NCBI GenBank assembly: GCA_944326035.1 | Contig: CALVCS010000011.1 | Location: forward strand, 310,001-374,000 | Source: an uncultured Alistipes sp. | GTDB lineage: Bacteria > Bacteroidota > Bacteroidia > Bacteroidales > Rikenellaceae | Reading direction: 5' to 3' | DNA length: 64,000 nt | Part shown: piece by piece, positions 34,920-44,576 of the stretch | Position numbering within the stretch: the stretch's first letter is position 1 | Layout of the letters: the number at the start of each line of letters is the position of its first letter | Program-made: the position numbers and the translations under genes | The notes under the pieces: generated by a model | Database searches by the model: none | What the model was told of the DNA's origin: nothing | Seen by the model: only the letters and a program-made list of their open reading frames with translations

Positions 34920-35678
34920 ATGAAAATGCTCGCTTTGATTCCGGCCCGCTACGCCTCGACCCGTTTCCCTGGTAAACCGCTGGCCGATCTGGATGGAAAA
35001 CCGATGATTCAACGTGTCTATGAAAAGGTAGCTGCCGTCTTTCCGACGGTCTATGTGGCCACCGATGATACGCGGATCGAACAGGCTGTACAACATTTTG
35101 GGGGTAAGGTCGTGATGACCTCGACGGAACATCGCAGTGGAACGGATCGCTGCCGGGAGGCCCTGGATCGAGTGGAAGCGCAGACGGGAACTCGTTTCGA
35201 CGTCGTGGTCAATGTACAGGGCGATGAACCGTTTATTGCGCGGGAACAGCTGGAAAAGCTGGCCGCTTGTTTTGACGATCCGGCTACCGACATCGCGACG
35301 CTGGTCAAACCGTTTGCGCCCGGGGAAAATATTGCCAATCCGAATTCGCCGAAAGTGGTGATTTCCAAAGACTCTTATGCCTTGTATTTCAGCCGTTCGG
35401 TGATCCCCTATCTGCGAGGAAAGGAACCGGATACCTGGGCACAGCAACATACCTTCTGGAAACATATTGGATTATATGGTTATCGGAGTGAGGTGTTGCG
35501 TCGCATTACAGCGTTGGAACCCGGGGTGTTGGAACAGTGTGAATCGTTGGAACAATTGCGGTGGTTGGAAAACGGTTACCGGATTAAGGTGGCGGAAACG
35601 CACTCGGAAGGTATTGCCATCGATACGCCGCAGGATCTGCAAGCCGCGATTGCTTTTTTGCGAAAATCGGCGGAATAG
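34920..35678 (+). CDS. kdsB: 3-deoxy-manno-octulosonate cytidylyltransferase
   Basis: 252 residues beginning [20 protein letters not shown], the CMP-KDO synthetase nucleotide loop. Then come [39 protein letters not shown] and HIGLYGYR. The enzyme activates KDO with CTP for the inner core of lipopolysaccharide in the cytosol, in line with the lptD gene at the left end. ATG 34920 aligns with the family N-terminus; a TTG 12 codons earlier is unlikely. The gene is monocistronic, since a separate promoter serves rho. Confidence 0.94.
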   Translation: MKMLALIPARYASTRFPGKPLADLDGKPMIQRVYEKVAAVFPTVYVATDDTRIEQAVQHFGGKVVMTSTEHRSGTDRCREALDRVEAQTGTRFDVVVNVQGDEPFIAREQLEKLAACFDDPATDIATLVKPFAPGENIANPNSPKVVISKDSYALYFSRSVIPYLRGKEPDTWAQQHTFWKHIGLYGYRSEVLRRITALEPGVLEQCESLEQLRWLENGYRIKVAETHSEGIAIDTPQDLQAAIAFLRKSAE

Positions 35679-35688
35679 AGGGGGTGAT

Positions 35689-35719
35689 TTTGGTAATTCG
35701 TGAAAAAACGCTAATTTTG
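35689..35719 (+). promoter_or_regulatory. Promoter TTTG-N19-TAATTTTG for rho
   Basis: TTTG at 35689-35692, 19 bp, TAATTTTG at 35712-35719. Transcription would start near 35723 and leave a leader of nearly 70 nt, longer than most in this window. Confidence 0.65.
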
Positions 35720-35739
35720 TTAGTGTAATCAATCGTTCG

Positions 35740-35759
35740 CATCTTCCGACCGGAAGATG
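35740..35759 (+). promoter_or_regulatory. Perfect hairpin in the rho leader
   Basis: CATCTTCC-GACC-GGAAGATG forms an 8-bp stem with a tetraloop, 32 bp before the rho start codon and inside the predicted leader. No T-run follows, so it is not a terminator; a role in autoregulation or mRNA stability is possible. Confidence 0.5.
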
Positions 35760-35791
35760 AAAAATCATTCGCTTAAACCTTACATTATTTC

Positions 35792-37552
35792 ATGGATAAA
35801 GACGCTTTAAAGGGCAAAAGTCTTGCTCAATTGCGTGAAATTGGCCGAAGTATGGGTATTAAGGCACAGTTGCGCAAGCAGGATCTGATTGACCGGATCA
35901 TTGCCCTTTCTTCGGAGGAGAGTGCCCCGACCGAATCCACCACGCCTGCCAAGGTACACAAAACGGGGACCTCGGCGGAACCGAAACGTCGGGGACGTCG
36001 TCCTCGGACCGAAACGCCCATCCAGTTGGGACAAAGCACCCAAACGGATGCTTCTCCCCTACCCGTTCCGCTGTCGGTAGCGGCTTCGCAGGAGACCGCC
36101 GTTCCGGTCTATACGGCGAATGCCGAAAAAGGACAGGAAATTCGGCATCGAAAAAGAGGACGTATCTCTTATAAAAAACAGGTAAAAAATGCGGTTGTCG
36201 ATGATACCGCAGCCGAAGAGGCGATGGCTCCGGCCGAAGAACCGGTGTTTACGGAGGTGGCGACCGAAGGGTATGCTCCGAGTGAGCCGGTGGAAGAACC
36301 GATGATGGAGAGTCCGGAACCAGAACCTGCGGGCCACGAGGAGATGCCTGCCGGAGAACCGCAGCCGGATCCGGTTGGGCGCACGGTATTCAAACATGGC
36401 GCCTCAGCTCCTAAACGCGAACCTCGGGATGAGTTTCTGGGATCGGTCGAAGGAGAGGGTGTGTTGGAAATTATGCCGGACGGATATGGCTTTTTGCGTT
36501 CGGCCGATTATAACTATCTGAACTCGCCGGACGATATTTATGTTTCGCCGTCACAAATTAAATTGTTTGGGTTGAAGGTCGGCGATACGGTACAGGGACC
36601 GATTCGTCCTCCCAAAGAGGGCGAAAAGTATTTCCCGCTGGTGAAGGTCAATCGTATTAACGGGTTAAGTCCGGAAGAGGTGCGGGATCGGGTGCAGTTT
36701 GAGTACATGACTCCGCTGTTTCCCTCGGAAAAATTCAACCTGACCGGGAACGGACACAATACCCTTTCGACACGGGTGATCGATCTGTTCTCCCCGATCG
36801 GGAAGGGGCAGCGCGGGCTGATTGTGGCTCAACCTAAAACCGGGAAAACCATGTTGTTGCAGGCCATTGCCAACGCGATTGCCGATAATCATCCCGAAGT
36901 TTATATGATTGTGCTGTTGATCGATGAACGTCCTGAAGAGGTGACGGAAATGGCGCGGAATGTGAAAGCGGAGGTGGTTTCTTCGACCTTCGACGAGCAG
37001 GCCAGTCGTCATGTCAAAGTGGCCGAAATGGTGCTCGAAAAAGCCAAACGGATGGTGGAATGCGGGCATGATGTGGTGATCTTGCTCGATTCGATTACCC
37101 GTCTGGCGCGGGCATACAATACGGTCCAGCCGGCCTCCGGGAAAGTCCTTTCGGGGGGTGTTGATGCCAATGCCTTGCATAAGCCGAAACGCTTCTTCGG
37201 AGCGGCACGCAATACCGAGGAACGCGGTTCGTTAACCATCATCGCGACCGCCTTGATCGACACCGGCTCGAAAATGGATGAGGTGATCTTCGAAGAGTTT
37301 AAGGGTACCGGTAATATGGAGTTGCAGCTCGATCGTCAACTGGCCAATAAACGAATCTATCCGGCGGTCAATATCATCGCTTCGGGTACCCGACGTGAAG
37401 ACCTGTTGTTGAGTAAGGAGGTGATGCAGAAGGTGTGGGTATTGCGTCGCTATCTGGCGGACATGACGCCGGTAGAGGCGATGGAAACCATTAAGAGACA
37501 TATGGAGGCAACGCGTTCCAACGAGGAGTTGTTGGTGACGATGAACCAATAA
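35792..37552 (+). CDS. rho: Transcription termination factor Rho
   Basis: 586 residues, against about 420 in E. coli. An N-terminal Rho_N helix bundle ([18 protein letters not shown], 8-25) is followed by an insertion of about 160 residues rich in Pro, Glu, Ala and basic patches ([39 protein letters not shown]). Then comes the cold-shock-like RNA-binding domain ([20 protein letters not shown]), and the ATPase with Walker [10 protein letters not shown] (Lys352), [17 protein letters not shown] and the Q/R-loop region. Rho is a hexameric RNA translocase that stops untranslated transcripts. Long insertions between Rho_N and the S1 fold are known in Bacteroidota. It has its own promoter, a hairpin-bearing leader and a terminator. 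Confidence 0.96.
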   Translation: MDKDALKGKSLAQLREIGRSMGIKAQLRKQDLIDRIIALSSEESAPTESTTPAKVHKTGTSAEPKRRGRRPRTETPIQLGQSTQTDASPLPVPLSVAASQETAVPVYTANAEKGQEIRHRKRGRISYKKQVKNAVVDDTAAEEAMAPAEEPVFTEVATEGYAPSEPVEEPMMESPEPEPAGHEEMPAGEPQPDPVGRTVFKHGASAPKREPRDEFLGSVEGEGVLEIMPDGYGFLRSADYNYLNSPDDIYVSPSQIKLFGLKVGDTVQGPIRPPKEGEKYFPLVKVNRINGLSPEEVRDRVQFEYMTPLFPSEKFNLTGNGHNTLSTRVIDLFSPIGKGQRGLIVAQPKTGKTMLLQAIANAIADNHPEVYMIVLLIDERPEEVTEMARNVKAEVVSSTFDEQASRHVKVAEMVLEKAKRMVECGHDVVILLDSITRLARAYNTVQPASGKVLSGGVDANALHKPKRFFGAARNTEERGSLTIIATALIDTGSKMDEVIFEEFKGTGNMELQLDRQLANKRIYPAVNIIASGTRREDLLLSKEVMQKVWVLRRYLADMTPVEAMETIKRHMEATRSNEELLVTMNQ

Positions 37553-37593
37553 AAGGAGACTCGGTGGAGCCACGAAGCTGCTTTGATGTTAGC

Positions 37594-37629
37594 AAAAAGG
37601 GGACTATTCAAAGACAGTTCCCTTTTTTT
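37594..37629. terminator. Bidirectional terminator between rho and the serine hydrolase
   Basis: AAAAAGGGGACT / AGTTCCCTTTTT, a 12-bp stem with one G-T wobble and a 10-base loop, T-rich on both strands. It serves the convergent genes on either side. Confidence 0.85.
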
Positions 37630-37661
37630 ATGGGATGGGCCCCTCTGGTTGTGAAGGAAGG

Positions 37662-38957
37662 TTAGGGATGAAAATAGGCAGAGAGGGCTTGCCACAATTT
37701 TGTCCGTAGTCCCGAGGAGGTGAGTTTTTTGTTGGTCCGTGTCGGATGCACGCTGTTGGAGAGAAAGACCAGATAGTATCCTTCCGACAGGTCGATCCAG
37801 AAAATGCAACCGGTAAAGCCGGTGTGTCCGCAACGGTCGATCCCTCCTAACAGACTGTTTGGTCCCCGTTTATCGAAGCCCAATCCGCGATAGATACCAC
37901 GGGATTGTAAGGGCGAATCGGTAAAAAGAGCGATCGCCTCTTCGGAAAGAATCCGTTGACCGTTGTAGACGCCTCGATTCACAATCATCTGGCAAAATCG
38001 AGCGACATCCCCAGCCGTCGAAAACAGCCCGGCATTCCCCCCCACTCCATTCGATAAAGCGGCCAGTTCGTCGTGGACATAACCTTGTACACGCCCTCTT
38101 CGCAGCAGATAGTCTACCTCTGTCGGCATAATTTGCTGGGCGGGTGCCCACTCCAAAGGCCGATATCCCGTATGCGTACATCCCAGTTTGCGATACAGTT
38201 CGGCACTGAGAGCTTCCAGCGGTTGCCCGGAGACTCGTTCGATGACCCTGCGAAGTAGATAGAAATTCGAGTCGTTGTAGCTGTAATGTCCTCGTTTTTG
38301 AGGGTTGTAGCCTCGGGCGATTCGGTTCAGGATCAAGGTGTCGATCGCAGGATTGACAAATAGCTCCGGTCCGAGCGGACGATAGTCCGGCCGGGGAATC
38401 CGACTCAGCCAGGTAGTGTCGAACTCGACCTCCCGAGCCATATAGAGATGCTGGTCGACACGATATGGATACATCTCGGACCGGGTATTGCGGAAGAGTC
38501 GCTCGCCCGAACGAGCATGAATCAGCTGAGTATAGAAAACCTGAGGCCGTAATCCGGATGTGTGTGTCAACAGCTCTTGCAGGGTCAGCTGTCCGACCGG
38601 AAGATGGGCCAGTTCGGGCAACCACTTCCCGAGCGTTTGATCGGGGGTAAGCAGCCCCTGGTCATACAGGTGCATCAGTACGAACGTCGTGGAGAAGACT
38701 TTTGTGCAGGAGGCGATGTCGAACAGATCGTCTTTGGTGACCGGATCGTTCGTGTCGTAGTCATGCCTGCCATATACCTGTTCGTAGAGCAAACCATCGC
38801 GATTGCCGACGGCCAAGGCGGCTCCAGGAAAGGCTCGGATCGTTAAGGCATGTTCGATCAGGGAGTCGAGGGTGTGTTGCAGGGTACGAGGCAGTTCGGC
38901 CCCTCGAGCGGCCGGGAAAAGCGTGACAAATACCAAAAATCCCAACAAACGTTTCAT
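37662..38957 (-). CDS. Exported serine hydrolase of the beta-lactamase/PBP4-AmiE class
   Basis: 431 residues. Signal peptide at about 1-19. Beta-lactamase-type active site: SxxK as Ser83-Cys-Thr-Lys86 in DIASCTKVFSTTF, YxN-like motif in HYSYNDSNFYLL, and the KTG-equivalent HTGFTG near the C-terminus. These proteins include class C-like esterases, D-peptidases and B. subtilis AmiE, an N-acetylmuramoyl-L-alanine amidase. It lies 13 bp after the GH20 gene and downstream of a NamZ-family gene, the same functional company as AmiE in Bacillus. An AmiE-like role in muropeptide salvage is therefore attractive but inferred from context. ATG 38957 opens the signal peptide; an earlier start (39104) lies inside GH20. 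Confidence 0.84.
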   Translation of the reverse strand: MKRLLGFLVFVTLFPAARGAELPRTLQHTLDSLIEHALTIRAFPGAALAVGNRDGLLYEQVYGRHDYDTNDPVTKDDLFDIASCTKVFSTTFVLMHLYDQGLLTPDQTLGKWLPELAHLPVGQLTLQELLTHTSGLRPQVFYTQLIHARSGERLFRNTRSEMYPYRVDQHLYMAREVEFDTTWLSRIPRPDYRPLGPELFVNPAIDTLILNRIARGYNPQKRGHYSYNDSNFYLLRRVIERVSGQPLEALSAELYRKLGCTHTGYRPLEWAPAQQIMPTEVDYLLRRGRVQGYVHDELAALSNGVGGNAGLFSTAGDVARFCQMIVNRGVYNGQRILSEEAIALFTDSPLQSRGIYRGLGFDKRGPNSLLGGIDRCGHTGFTGCIFWIDLSEGYYLVFLSNSVHPTRTNKKLTSSGLRTKLWQALSAYFHP

Positions 38958-38970
38958 GAACGGTGTCTGT

Positions 38971-41469
38971 TTAGCGACGAATTCGCAAATCTTGCAGGGC
39001 GACCAATGGTTCCCCGTTACCGACCCCGATGCGGATGCGGATCGATTTGACCGGATACTTCGGATAGAGCATGAACTGCCCGCGGTCGTCCAGCGTTCCG
39101 GCATGGGTGTAGGCGGTGCCGTCGGCCGAGTAGTCTACGGAACCCTGCGTAATGATATAACGGGTCACATCGGGCAGTCCGGTTCGAATTTCGATCGAAC
39201 GGCAGTCGACCGGTTCGTCGAAGGTGTACAAAACGTAATCTCCGGTGCGGCAGGTGCGAGAGGTACGACTATAGGTCCCCAGGTTGTAGTCGGTTGTTCC
39301 ACTAACCGGAAAGCGTTTGGCAAACCCCATCGAACTGCTGAGTCGGACTTCAGGTTCGAGATAAGGAGAGGGGCGCCAGCCGAGGGTGATTCGGTTTTCG
39401 AGATCGTTATTGTTCGAGAGGGTCAGTGAGGCTGTAGCGTTTCGATTGCGTTCGTCGATATAGATGCGTAGGTTGCCGAATGGGTTGGCCCGCTGGCCGT
39501 AACGAATGATCAAATACGTGGTGTCTGAGCCGGAGACACTGAGCCGGTTGATTCGGGTATTGTCATGTTCGGGCACGACCGACAAAAACCAGATTCCCTC
39601 ACGATCGACGATCTCGTTCAACGGAAAGTCGATCTCCCGGGTTTCGTGCGGAGCCAGCGTGAGGGTGCGGGTTTGCATGGCCGGTACGCCTGGACTATAG
39701 GCCGTTTTGTAGTGCGTACGGAAGGCGTATCGTTCCGGTTGGGTGTCGGTAATGGGGCCGGTATAAGGTCGGTAGTCGGCAGTCCACTCATCTGGATCGG
39801 TGGTGTATTCGATGGAGGCATCCGGAATCGAGCAGGTGGCGGTCATCGTTCCGTTTTGGTAAGTCACCTCGGGCGGAAACATCCGAAATGCAATGCCCAT
39901 GGCGGCCAGCCGGTCGAGATGGCTCGAGGTCAGTCGTCGATAGAAATCTGCCCAGTTGCGGCGTGAAGCGTGGCTCCACCCTACCTCAGCCAGCGCACAG
40001 ATGCGGGGATAGCCTTGGTATTCCAAAAAACGGGGCGGAAAACTCATCAGTTCGGACCATTGGGCGCCTTCGATTCCGCGGATCCGTTGCGCTTCGTCTG
40101 GATGGGATGCCAACGCTCCCGGATCGAACGAGTAAACGCGTCGCGTGTCGACCCACCAGGCCCATGTGTGTCCGCGATCATAGGGTCCTTGCTTCATGTC
40201 GATATACAGATAGGAGGCCGGCATGGCGACCAGCGGATACCCTTTTTGAAGCGCTTCTTGACAGACGTCGGTGTCCTCCCATCCGTAGATAAGCATGGTC
40301 GTGTCGCTTTGGCTGTTGAGCACCTCGTTCCAGGCACCGCAGCGTTTGCCCAGATCGTGGACGATCTCTTCGAGACGCCCCATGAAATACCCCTGCAATT
40401 CGGCGACATTCTTGAAGCCTTTGCGATGCATCAGTGCTTTACAATGGGGACAGGCGCGCCAGTAGCGGTAGCTCACCTCATCTCCGCCGATGTGGATGTA
40501 GGGCGAAGGAAACAGCTCGGCCACTTCCTCCAGAATGTTGCGCAACATGACGAAGTTTTCTTCCCGTCCGGCGCACCATACATTTCGCATCAATTCGGGG
40601 GCGAGCGTCGTATGGGACTTGCAAAAGATCTCCGGATAGGAGGCACGAGCCGCCCGGCTATGTCCCGGCAGGTCGATTTCGGGAATGATTTTGATATTAC
40701 GGAAAGCCGCATAACGGACGATTTCGCGGATCTCGTCCTGAGTGAAAAAACCGCCATACCGTTTTTCTCCCGATCCGTAGGCTGGAGGAGATGCTTCGCC
40801 CGGTCCGCGCCAAGCGCCTTTTGCCGTCAAGTCGGGATAGCGTTTGATTTCGATACGCCAGCCGTCGTCGTCGGTCAGGTGCCAGTGCAGTTTGTTGATT
40901 TTATGGCGACTGAGCCAGTCGATATAGCGCATGACCGTGGCCCGATCGAAAAAGGTGCGGGCCACGTCCAACATCACACCGCGATAAGGATACTGCGGCG
41001 CGTCATCGATGGCGATACAGCCGAGGGGTGCCGGTTGACCGGACACAGGCGTATCGCTCGGACCATAGACGGCCGGGGTCATTAATTGAAATAGCGTTTG
41101 TAACCCGTAAAACGCCCCGGCACGACTCCCGGCCTGAATATTGATTTCGGTCGGAGTGATGTGTAGGGAGTATCCTTCCGTGGGCAGCGTGCGATCTTCC
41201 GTCAACACGATCCGTCCGGTGGACGGTTGAGCCGTAGGGACGGTTTCGAGCCGGAAGCCATACCCTTTTTCGATATGTAGATTCAGATAGTCGCTCAAGT
41301 CCGGGAAGGCTCGGCTATCGAGCGCGGTATGAGCGCTCAACCAAAAAGTGCCGGGCAGCGTATCGATATGCGAGGGTTGCGGAATCAGATTTTGGGCTTG
41401 AGACCGAGTCGTGCTCCATCCCAGAAGCAGACAACAGCCATAACATACGTACCGCCACTTATTCTTCAT
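38971..41469 (-). CDS. Family 20 beta-N-acetylhexosaminidase
   Basis: 832 residues. Signal peptide to about residue 25 (SQAQ). A GH20b domain spans 27-155, and the GH20 TIM barrel about 160-500 with YRGVMLDVARTFF, KLHWHLTDDDGWRIEIKRYP, IPEIDLPGHSRAA and the catalytic pair Asp330-Glu331 in HIGGDEVSYRYW. Beta-sandwich segments and a C-terminal discoidin-like domain (SIRIRIGVGNGEPLVALQDL) follow. It removes terminal beta-linked GlcNAc by substrate-assisted catalysis, in the periplasm or at the cell surface. The gene overlaps DUF1343 by 11 bp and precedes the serine hydrolase by 13 bp. In this setting it may release GlcNAc from disaccharides left by murein turnover; host glycans are an alternative source. 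Confidence 0.93.
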   Translation of the reverse strand: MKNKWRYVCYGCCLLLGWSTTRSQAQNLIPQPSHIDTLPGTFWLSAHTALDSRAFPDLSDYLNLHIEKGYGFRLETVPTAQPSTGRIVLTEDRTLPTEGYSLHITPTEINIQAGSRAGAFYGLQTLFQLMTPAVYGPSDTPVSGQPAPLGCIAIDDAPQYPYRGVMLDVARTFFDRATVMRYIDWLSRHKINKLHWHLTDDDGWRIEIKRYPDLTAKGAWRGPGEASPPAYGSGEKRYGGFFTQDEIREIVRYAAFRNIKIIPEIDLPGHSRAARASYPEIFCKSHTTLAPELMRNVWCAGREENFVMLRNILEEVAELFPSPYIHIGGDEVSYRYWRACPHCKALMHRKGFKNVAELQGYFMGRLEEIVHDLGKRCGAWNEVLNSQSDTTMLIYGWEDTDVCQEALQKGYPLVAMPASYLYIDMKQGPYDRGHTWAWWVDTRRVYSFDPGALASHPDEAQRIRGIEGAQWSELMSFPPRFLEYQGYPRICALAEVGWSHASRRNWADFYRRLTSSHLDRLAAMGIAFRMFPPEVTYQNGTMTATCSIPDASIEYTTDPDEWTADYRPYTGPITDTQPERYAFRTHYKTAYSPGVPAMQTRTLTLAPHETREIDFPLNEIVDREGIWFLSVVPEHDNTRINRLSVSGSDTTYLIIRYGQRANPFGNLRIYIDERNRNATASLTLSNNNDLENRITLGWRPSPYLEPEVRLSSSMGFAKRFPVSGTTDYNLGTYSRTSRTCRTGDYVLYTFDEPVDCRSIEIRTGLPDVTRYIITQGSVDYSADGTAYTHAGTLDDRGQFMLYPKYPVKSIRIRIGVGNGEPLVALQDLRIRR

Positions 41470-42637
41470 ACAGCAGATAGGGCTTACGCATTTGACGGAA
41501 TCGTTCCACATCTTCTTGCCAGCGCGCCCGGATGGTCTGGGCGTCGGCTCCGGCGACGATCATTTCTCGCACATAATCCGTGCCGGTCAATTTGTCGAAA
41601 ATGGGCCGAAAAAACGTTTCACCACCCAATTGACGATAACACAGAATCACATAGCTCAAATCGACGCCTCGAGCCCAAATCATCGAGTCGGAGGGGGTTT
41701 GACGCAGATCCATTCCCCGGCATAATTGTCCTTTGAGCGGCGGATTTTTCGATCCTTCGTTCGGTTGCGGGGTGAACGTATAGTCCATACCCTGCAGGCC
41801 GGGATGTCCGAAAATCTGGAAAGGGGTATCGGTCCCTCGACCGACACTGACCGGGGTGCCTTCCAGAAAGCAGAGCGAACTGTAGAGGTAAATCGAACGC
41901 TGATTGGGTAAATTGGGAGAGGGCCGGACCGGCAGTTCGTAACGGGTCTGGTGGGTATAGTTCAGGCAGGGAATGACAGTCAGTGTGCAGGTTTCCCCGC
42001 CGGGAAGCCACCCTTCTCCGTTGATCATGCGCGCCAATTCGCCTAAGGTCATGCCGTGAACCACCGGAATGGGGTGCATGCCGACAAAAGAGCGGTGTTT
42101 GGGTTCGAGAATCGGACCGTCGACATAAAAACCGTTGGGATTGGGACGATCGAGGACGATCATCGGCTTATGATTCTCGGCGCAGGCCTCCATCATGTAG
42201 TGCATCGAGGAGAGATAGGTGTAATACCGCAATCCGACATCTTGGATATCGAAGAGAATGATATCCAACGGAGCGATATCCTGCACTTTCGCCTTTTTAT
42301 GGGCACCATAGAGCGAAACGACCCGAATGTTGGTTTTCGGATCCCGATAACTATCGACCTTTTCGCCAGCGTCTGCCGTACCTCGGAATCCATGTTCGGG
42401 GGCAAAGACCGTCTGAATCTGGACCCCCAGCGATAACAGGGTGTCCACCAGATGAACCGAACCGATCCGTCCGGTATGGTTGGTTAAAATGCCGACTTTT
42501 TTCCCTTGTAGAAGAGGGAGGTAGGTCTCGGTTCGTTCGGCGCCGACAATGACCGCTTCCCCCTCGTTGGAAACGGTTTGGGAGCTTCCTGGTCCGGTCA
42601 TCAGCAGCAGGACCAGCGTCCACGCCATGAGCACCAT
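41459..42637 (-). CDS. DUF1343 protein, NamZ-type exo-beta-N-acetylmuramidase family
   Basis: 392 residues with an N-terminal signal (LVLLLMTGPGSSQ). The DUF1343 core has KKVGILTNHTGRIGSVHLVDTL, TVFAPEHGFRGTADAGEKVDSY, VVSLYGAHKKAKVQDI, DIILFDIQDVGLRYYTYLSSM and VLDRPNPNGFYVDGPILE. B. subtilis NamZ (formerly YbbC) is the characterised member and removes MurNAc from the non-reducing end of murein fragments. ATG 42637 lies 4 bp after the glmS stop, so the two are translationally linked. An upstream ATG at 42688 would overlap glmS and push the signal peptide inward. Activity is assigned by family only. Confidence 0.87.
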   Translation of the reverse strand: MVLMAWTLVLLLMTGPGSSQTVSNEGEAVIVGAERTETYLPLLQGKKVGILTNHTGRIGSVHLVDTLLSLGVQIQTVFAPEHGFRGTADAGEKVDSYRDPKTNIRVVSLYGAHKKAKVQDIAPLDIILFDIQDVGLRYYTYLSSMHYMMEACAENHKPMIVLDRPNPNGFYVDGPILEPKHRSFVGMHPIPVVHGMTLGELARMINGEGWLPGGETCTLTVIPCLNYTHQTRYELPVRPSPNLPNQRSIYLYSSLCFLEGTPVSVGRGTDTPFQIFGHPGLQGMDYTFTPQPNEGSKNPPLKGQLCRGMDLRQTPSDSMIWARGVDLSYVILCYRQLGGETFFRPIFDKLTGTDYVREMIVAGADAQTIRARWQEDVERFRQMRKPYLLYEE

Positions 42638-42641
42638 CCGG

Positions 42642-44486
42642 TTATTCCACCGTAACGGATTTGGCCAGGTTGCGGGGTTGATCGACATTTCGGTTTTTGT
42701 TAATAGCGATATAATAAGCCAGCATCTGTAACGGAATGGAGACGACCAGTGGCATCAGGCATTCGTCGACCTGTGGAATCTCGATGACATGATCCGCCAT
42801 GGCGGCCACATCGTGATTCCCTTCGGTGACCAGAGCCACTACCCGACCGTGACGAGCTTTGATCTCTTGAATATTGCTGATCGTTTTTTCGTAAACGCTG
42901 TCGGTCGTGGCAATGGCGATAACCGGCATTTCGTTGTCGATCAGGGCAATCGGCCCGTGTTTCATTTCGGCGGCCGGATATCCTTCGGCATGGATGTAGG
43001 AGATCTCCTTCAACTTGAGGGCTCCTTCCAGGGCAACGGGATAGTTGTATCCACGTCCCAGATAGATGAAATTATGCGCGTACGTGAAAATTTTGGAGAG
43101 ATCGGCGAGTTGGTCGCTCAACCCCAATACCGTTTTCATTTTTTGGGGAATGAGCTGGAGTTGCCGGATTAACTGGTGGTATCGTTCCGGTTCGATACTG
43201 CCTCGTAGTTTGCCGATCGTCAAAGCCAGCATCGCCAGAACGGTCACCTGACCGGTGAAGGCTTTGGTCGAGGCGACTCCGATTTCGGGACCGACGTGAA
43301 TGTAGGAGCCGGAGTCGGTGGCTCGCGGGATGGAGGAACCGATTACATTACAGATCCCGTAGATAAAAGCGCCCGCTTTACGTGCAATCTCCACTGCTGC
43401 CAGCGTGTCGGCTGTTTCGCCCGATTGGGAAATGGCGATGACGATGTCGTCGGGACGTACGATAGGATGACGGTAACGAAATTCCGAGGCGTATTCCACT
43501 TCGACCGGAATGCGGCAGAGATCTTCGATCAGGTGTTCTCCGATCAACCCCGCATGCCAGGAGGTTCCGCAGGCGACAATGATGATCCGATTCGCATGCA
43601 AAAATTTCTCTTGATGGTCGAGCACCCCGGAAAGAATGACATCCGTACCTTCGGGATTGATACGTCCACGAATACAGTCGATGATCGTGCGGGGTTGTTC
43701 GTAAATTTCTTTGAGCATGAAATGAGGATAACCGCCTTTTTCCAGTTGGCTGATACTCATTTCCAGGGTTTTGATGTGAAGCGGCTTTTCGACGTTCTTG
43801 AAGTTGACGATTTTCAGCGGTTTGTTGCGTTCAATGATGGCCACCTCCTCGTCTTCCAGATAGACCACCTCATGGGTATATTCCACGATGGGAGTAGCAT
43901 CCGAAGCCAGGAAAAATTCGTCCTCCCCGATCCCTACGACCAAGGGGCTACTTTTGCGTGCCGCAATGATGAGATCCGGATTGCCCCGTTCGATCACGGC
44001 GATGGCATAGGCACCGATCACTTCCTGCAAGGCGAGTTGAACAGCCTGACAGAGATCGCAATGGTTGTTCTGTTGCACATATTCGATCAGCTGTACCAGC
44101 ACTTCGGTATCGGTATCGCTCTGAAACGTGAAACCCTCCTTCTGCAAAGCGGTTTTCAACACGGCATAATTCTCGATGATGCCGTTGTGGATGATGGCCA
44201 GATTTTTCGATTGCGAATAATGCGGGTGAGCGTTGCGATCATTCGGTTCGCCGTGCGTGGCCCAACGGGTGTGGGCAATGCCGATGGTTCCTGAGGTATC
44301 TTTGGATTCGGCATATCGTTCCAGATCGGCGACCTTGCCTTTGGTTTTGAGTACGGTTAGTTCGTTTTGGTCGTTGATCAACGCGACTCCGGCGCTGTCA
44401 TAACCGCGATATTCCAGTCGATGTAGACCTTTAATTAAAATAGGGTAAGCAGGACGCTTCCCGATATATCCTACGATTCCACACAT
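42642..44486 (-). CDS. glmS: Glutamine--fructose-6-phosphate aminotransferase (isomerizing)
   Basis: 614 residues. The N-terminal glutaminase domain begins with the catalytic Cys2 (CGIVGYIGKRPAYPIL; Met1 is removed) and contains AHTRWATHGEPND. Two SIS isomerase domains follow (SGVLDHQ, ACGTSWHAGLIGEHL, SQSGETADTLAAV, GYPAAEMKHGPIALID) and the C-terminus ends RNLAKSVTVE. It makes glucosamine 6-phosphate from fructose 6-phosphate and glutamine, the entry to UDP-GlcNAc for murein and LPS. It leads the salvage-like run with the NamZ-family, GH20 and serine hydrolase genes, joining synthesis of amino sugars to their recovery. No glmS-ribozyme-like leader was recognised in the short upstream region. 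Confidence 0.97.
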   Translation of the reverse strand: MCGIVGYIGKRPAYPILIKGLHRLEYRGYDSAGVALINDQNELTVLKTKGKVADLERYAESKDTSGTIGIAHTRWATHGEPNDRNAHPHYSQSKNLAIIHNGIIENYAVLKTALQKEGFTFQSDTDTEVLVQLIEYVQQNNHCDLCQAVQLALQEVIGAYAIAVIERGNPDLIIAARKSSPLVVGIGEDEFFLASDATPIVEYTHEVVYLEDEEVAIIERNKPLKIVNFKNVEKPLHIKTLEMSISQLEKGGYPHFMLKEIYEQPRTIIDCIRGRINPEGTDVILSGVLDHQEKFLHANRIIIVACGTSWHAGLIGEHLIEDLCRIPVEVEYASEFRYRHPIVRPDDIVIAISQSGETADTLAAVEIARKAGAFIYGICNVIGSSIPRATDSGSYIHVGPEIGVASTKAFTGQVTVLAMLALTIGKLRGSIEPERYHQLIRQLQLIPQKMKTVLGLSDQLADLSKIFTYAHNFIYLGRGYNYPVALEGALKLKEISYIHAEGYPAAEMKHGPIALIDNEMPVIAIATTDSVYEKTISNIQEIKARHGRVVALVTEGNHDVAAMADHVIEIPQVDECLMPLVVSIPLQMLAYYIAINKNRNVDQPRNLAKSVTVE

Positions 44487-44550
44487 GTGTACTAAACGTT
44501 GTGTTTGGGTTTTTAGTGCCGTAAAAGTAACATATTTCGAGCGAAACCTT

Positions 44551-44558
44551 TACCTTTG
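44551..44558 (+). promoter_or_regulatory. Promoter -7 box TACCTTTG for mazG
   Basis: An exact TAnnTTTG 18 bp before the mazG ATG, implying a leader of about 15 nt. The 90-bp gap to glmS must also hold the divergent glmS promoter; a minus-strand TACTTTTA at 44522-44529 is a weak candidate. Confidence 0.5.
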
Positions 44559-44576
44559 TTACGAAAAAATTGAACT

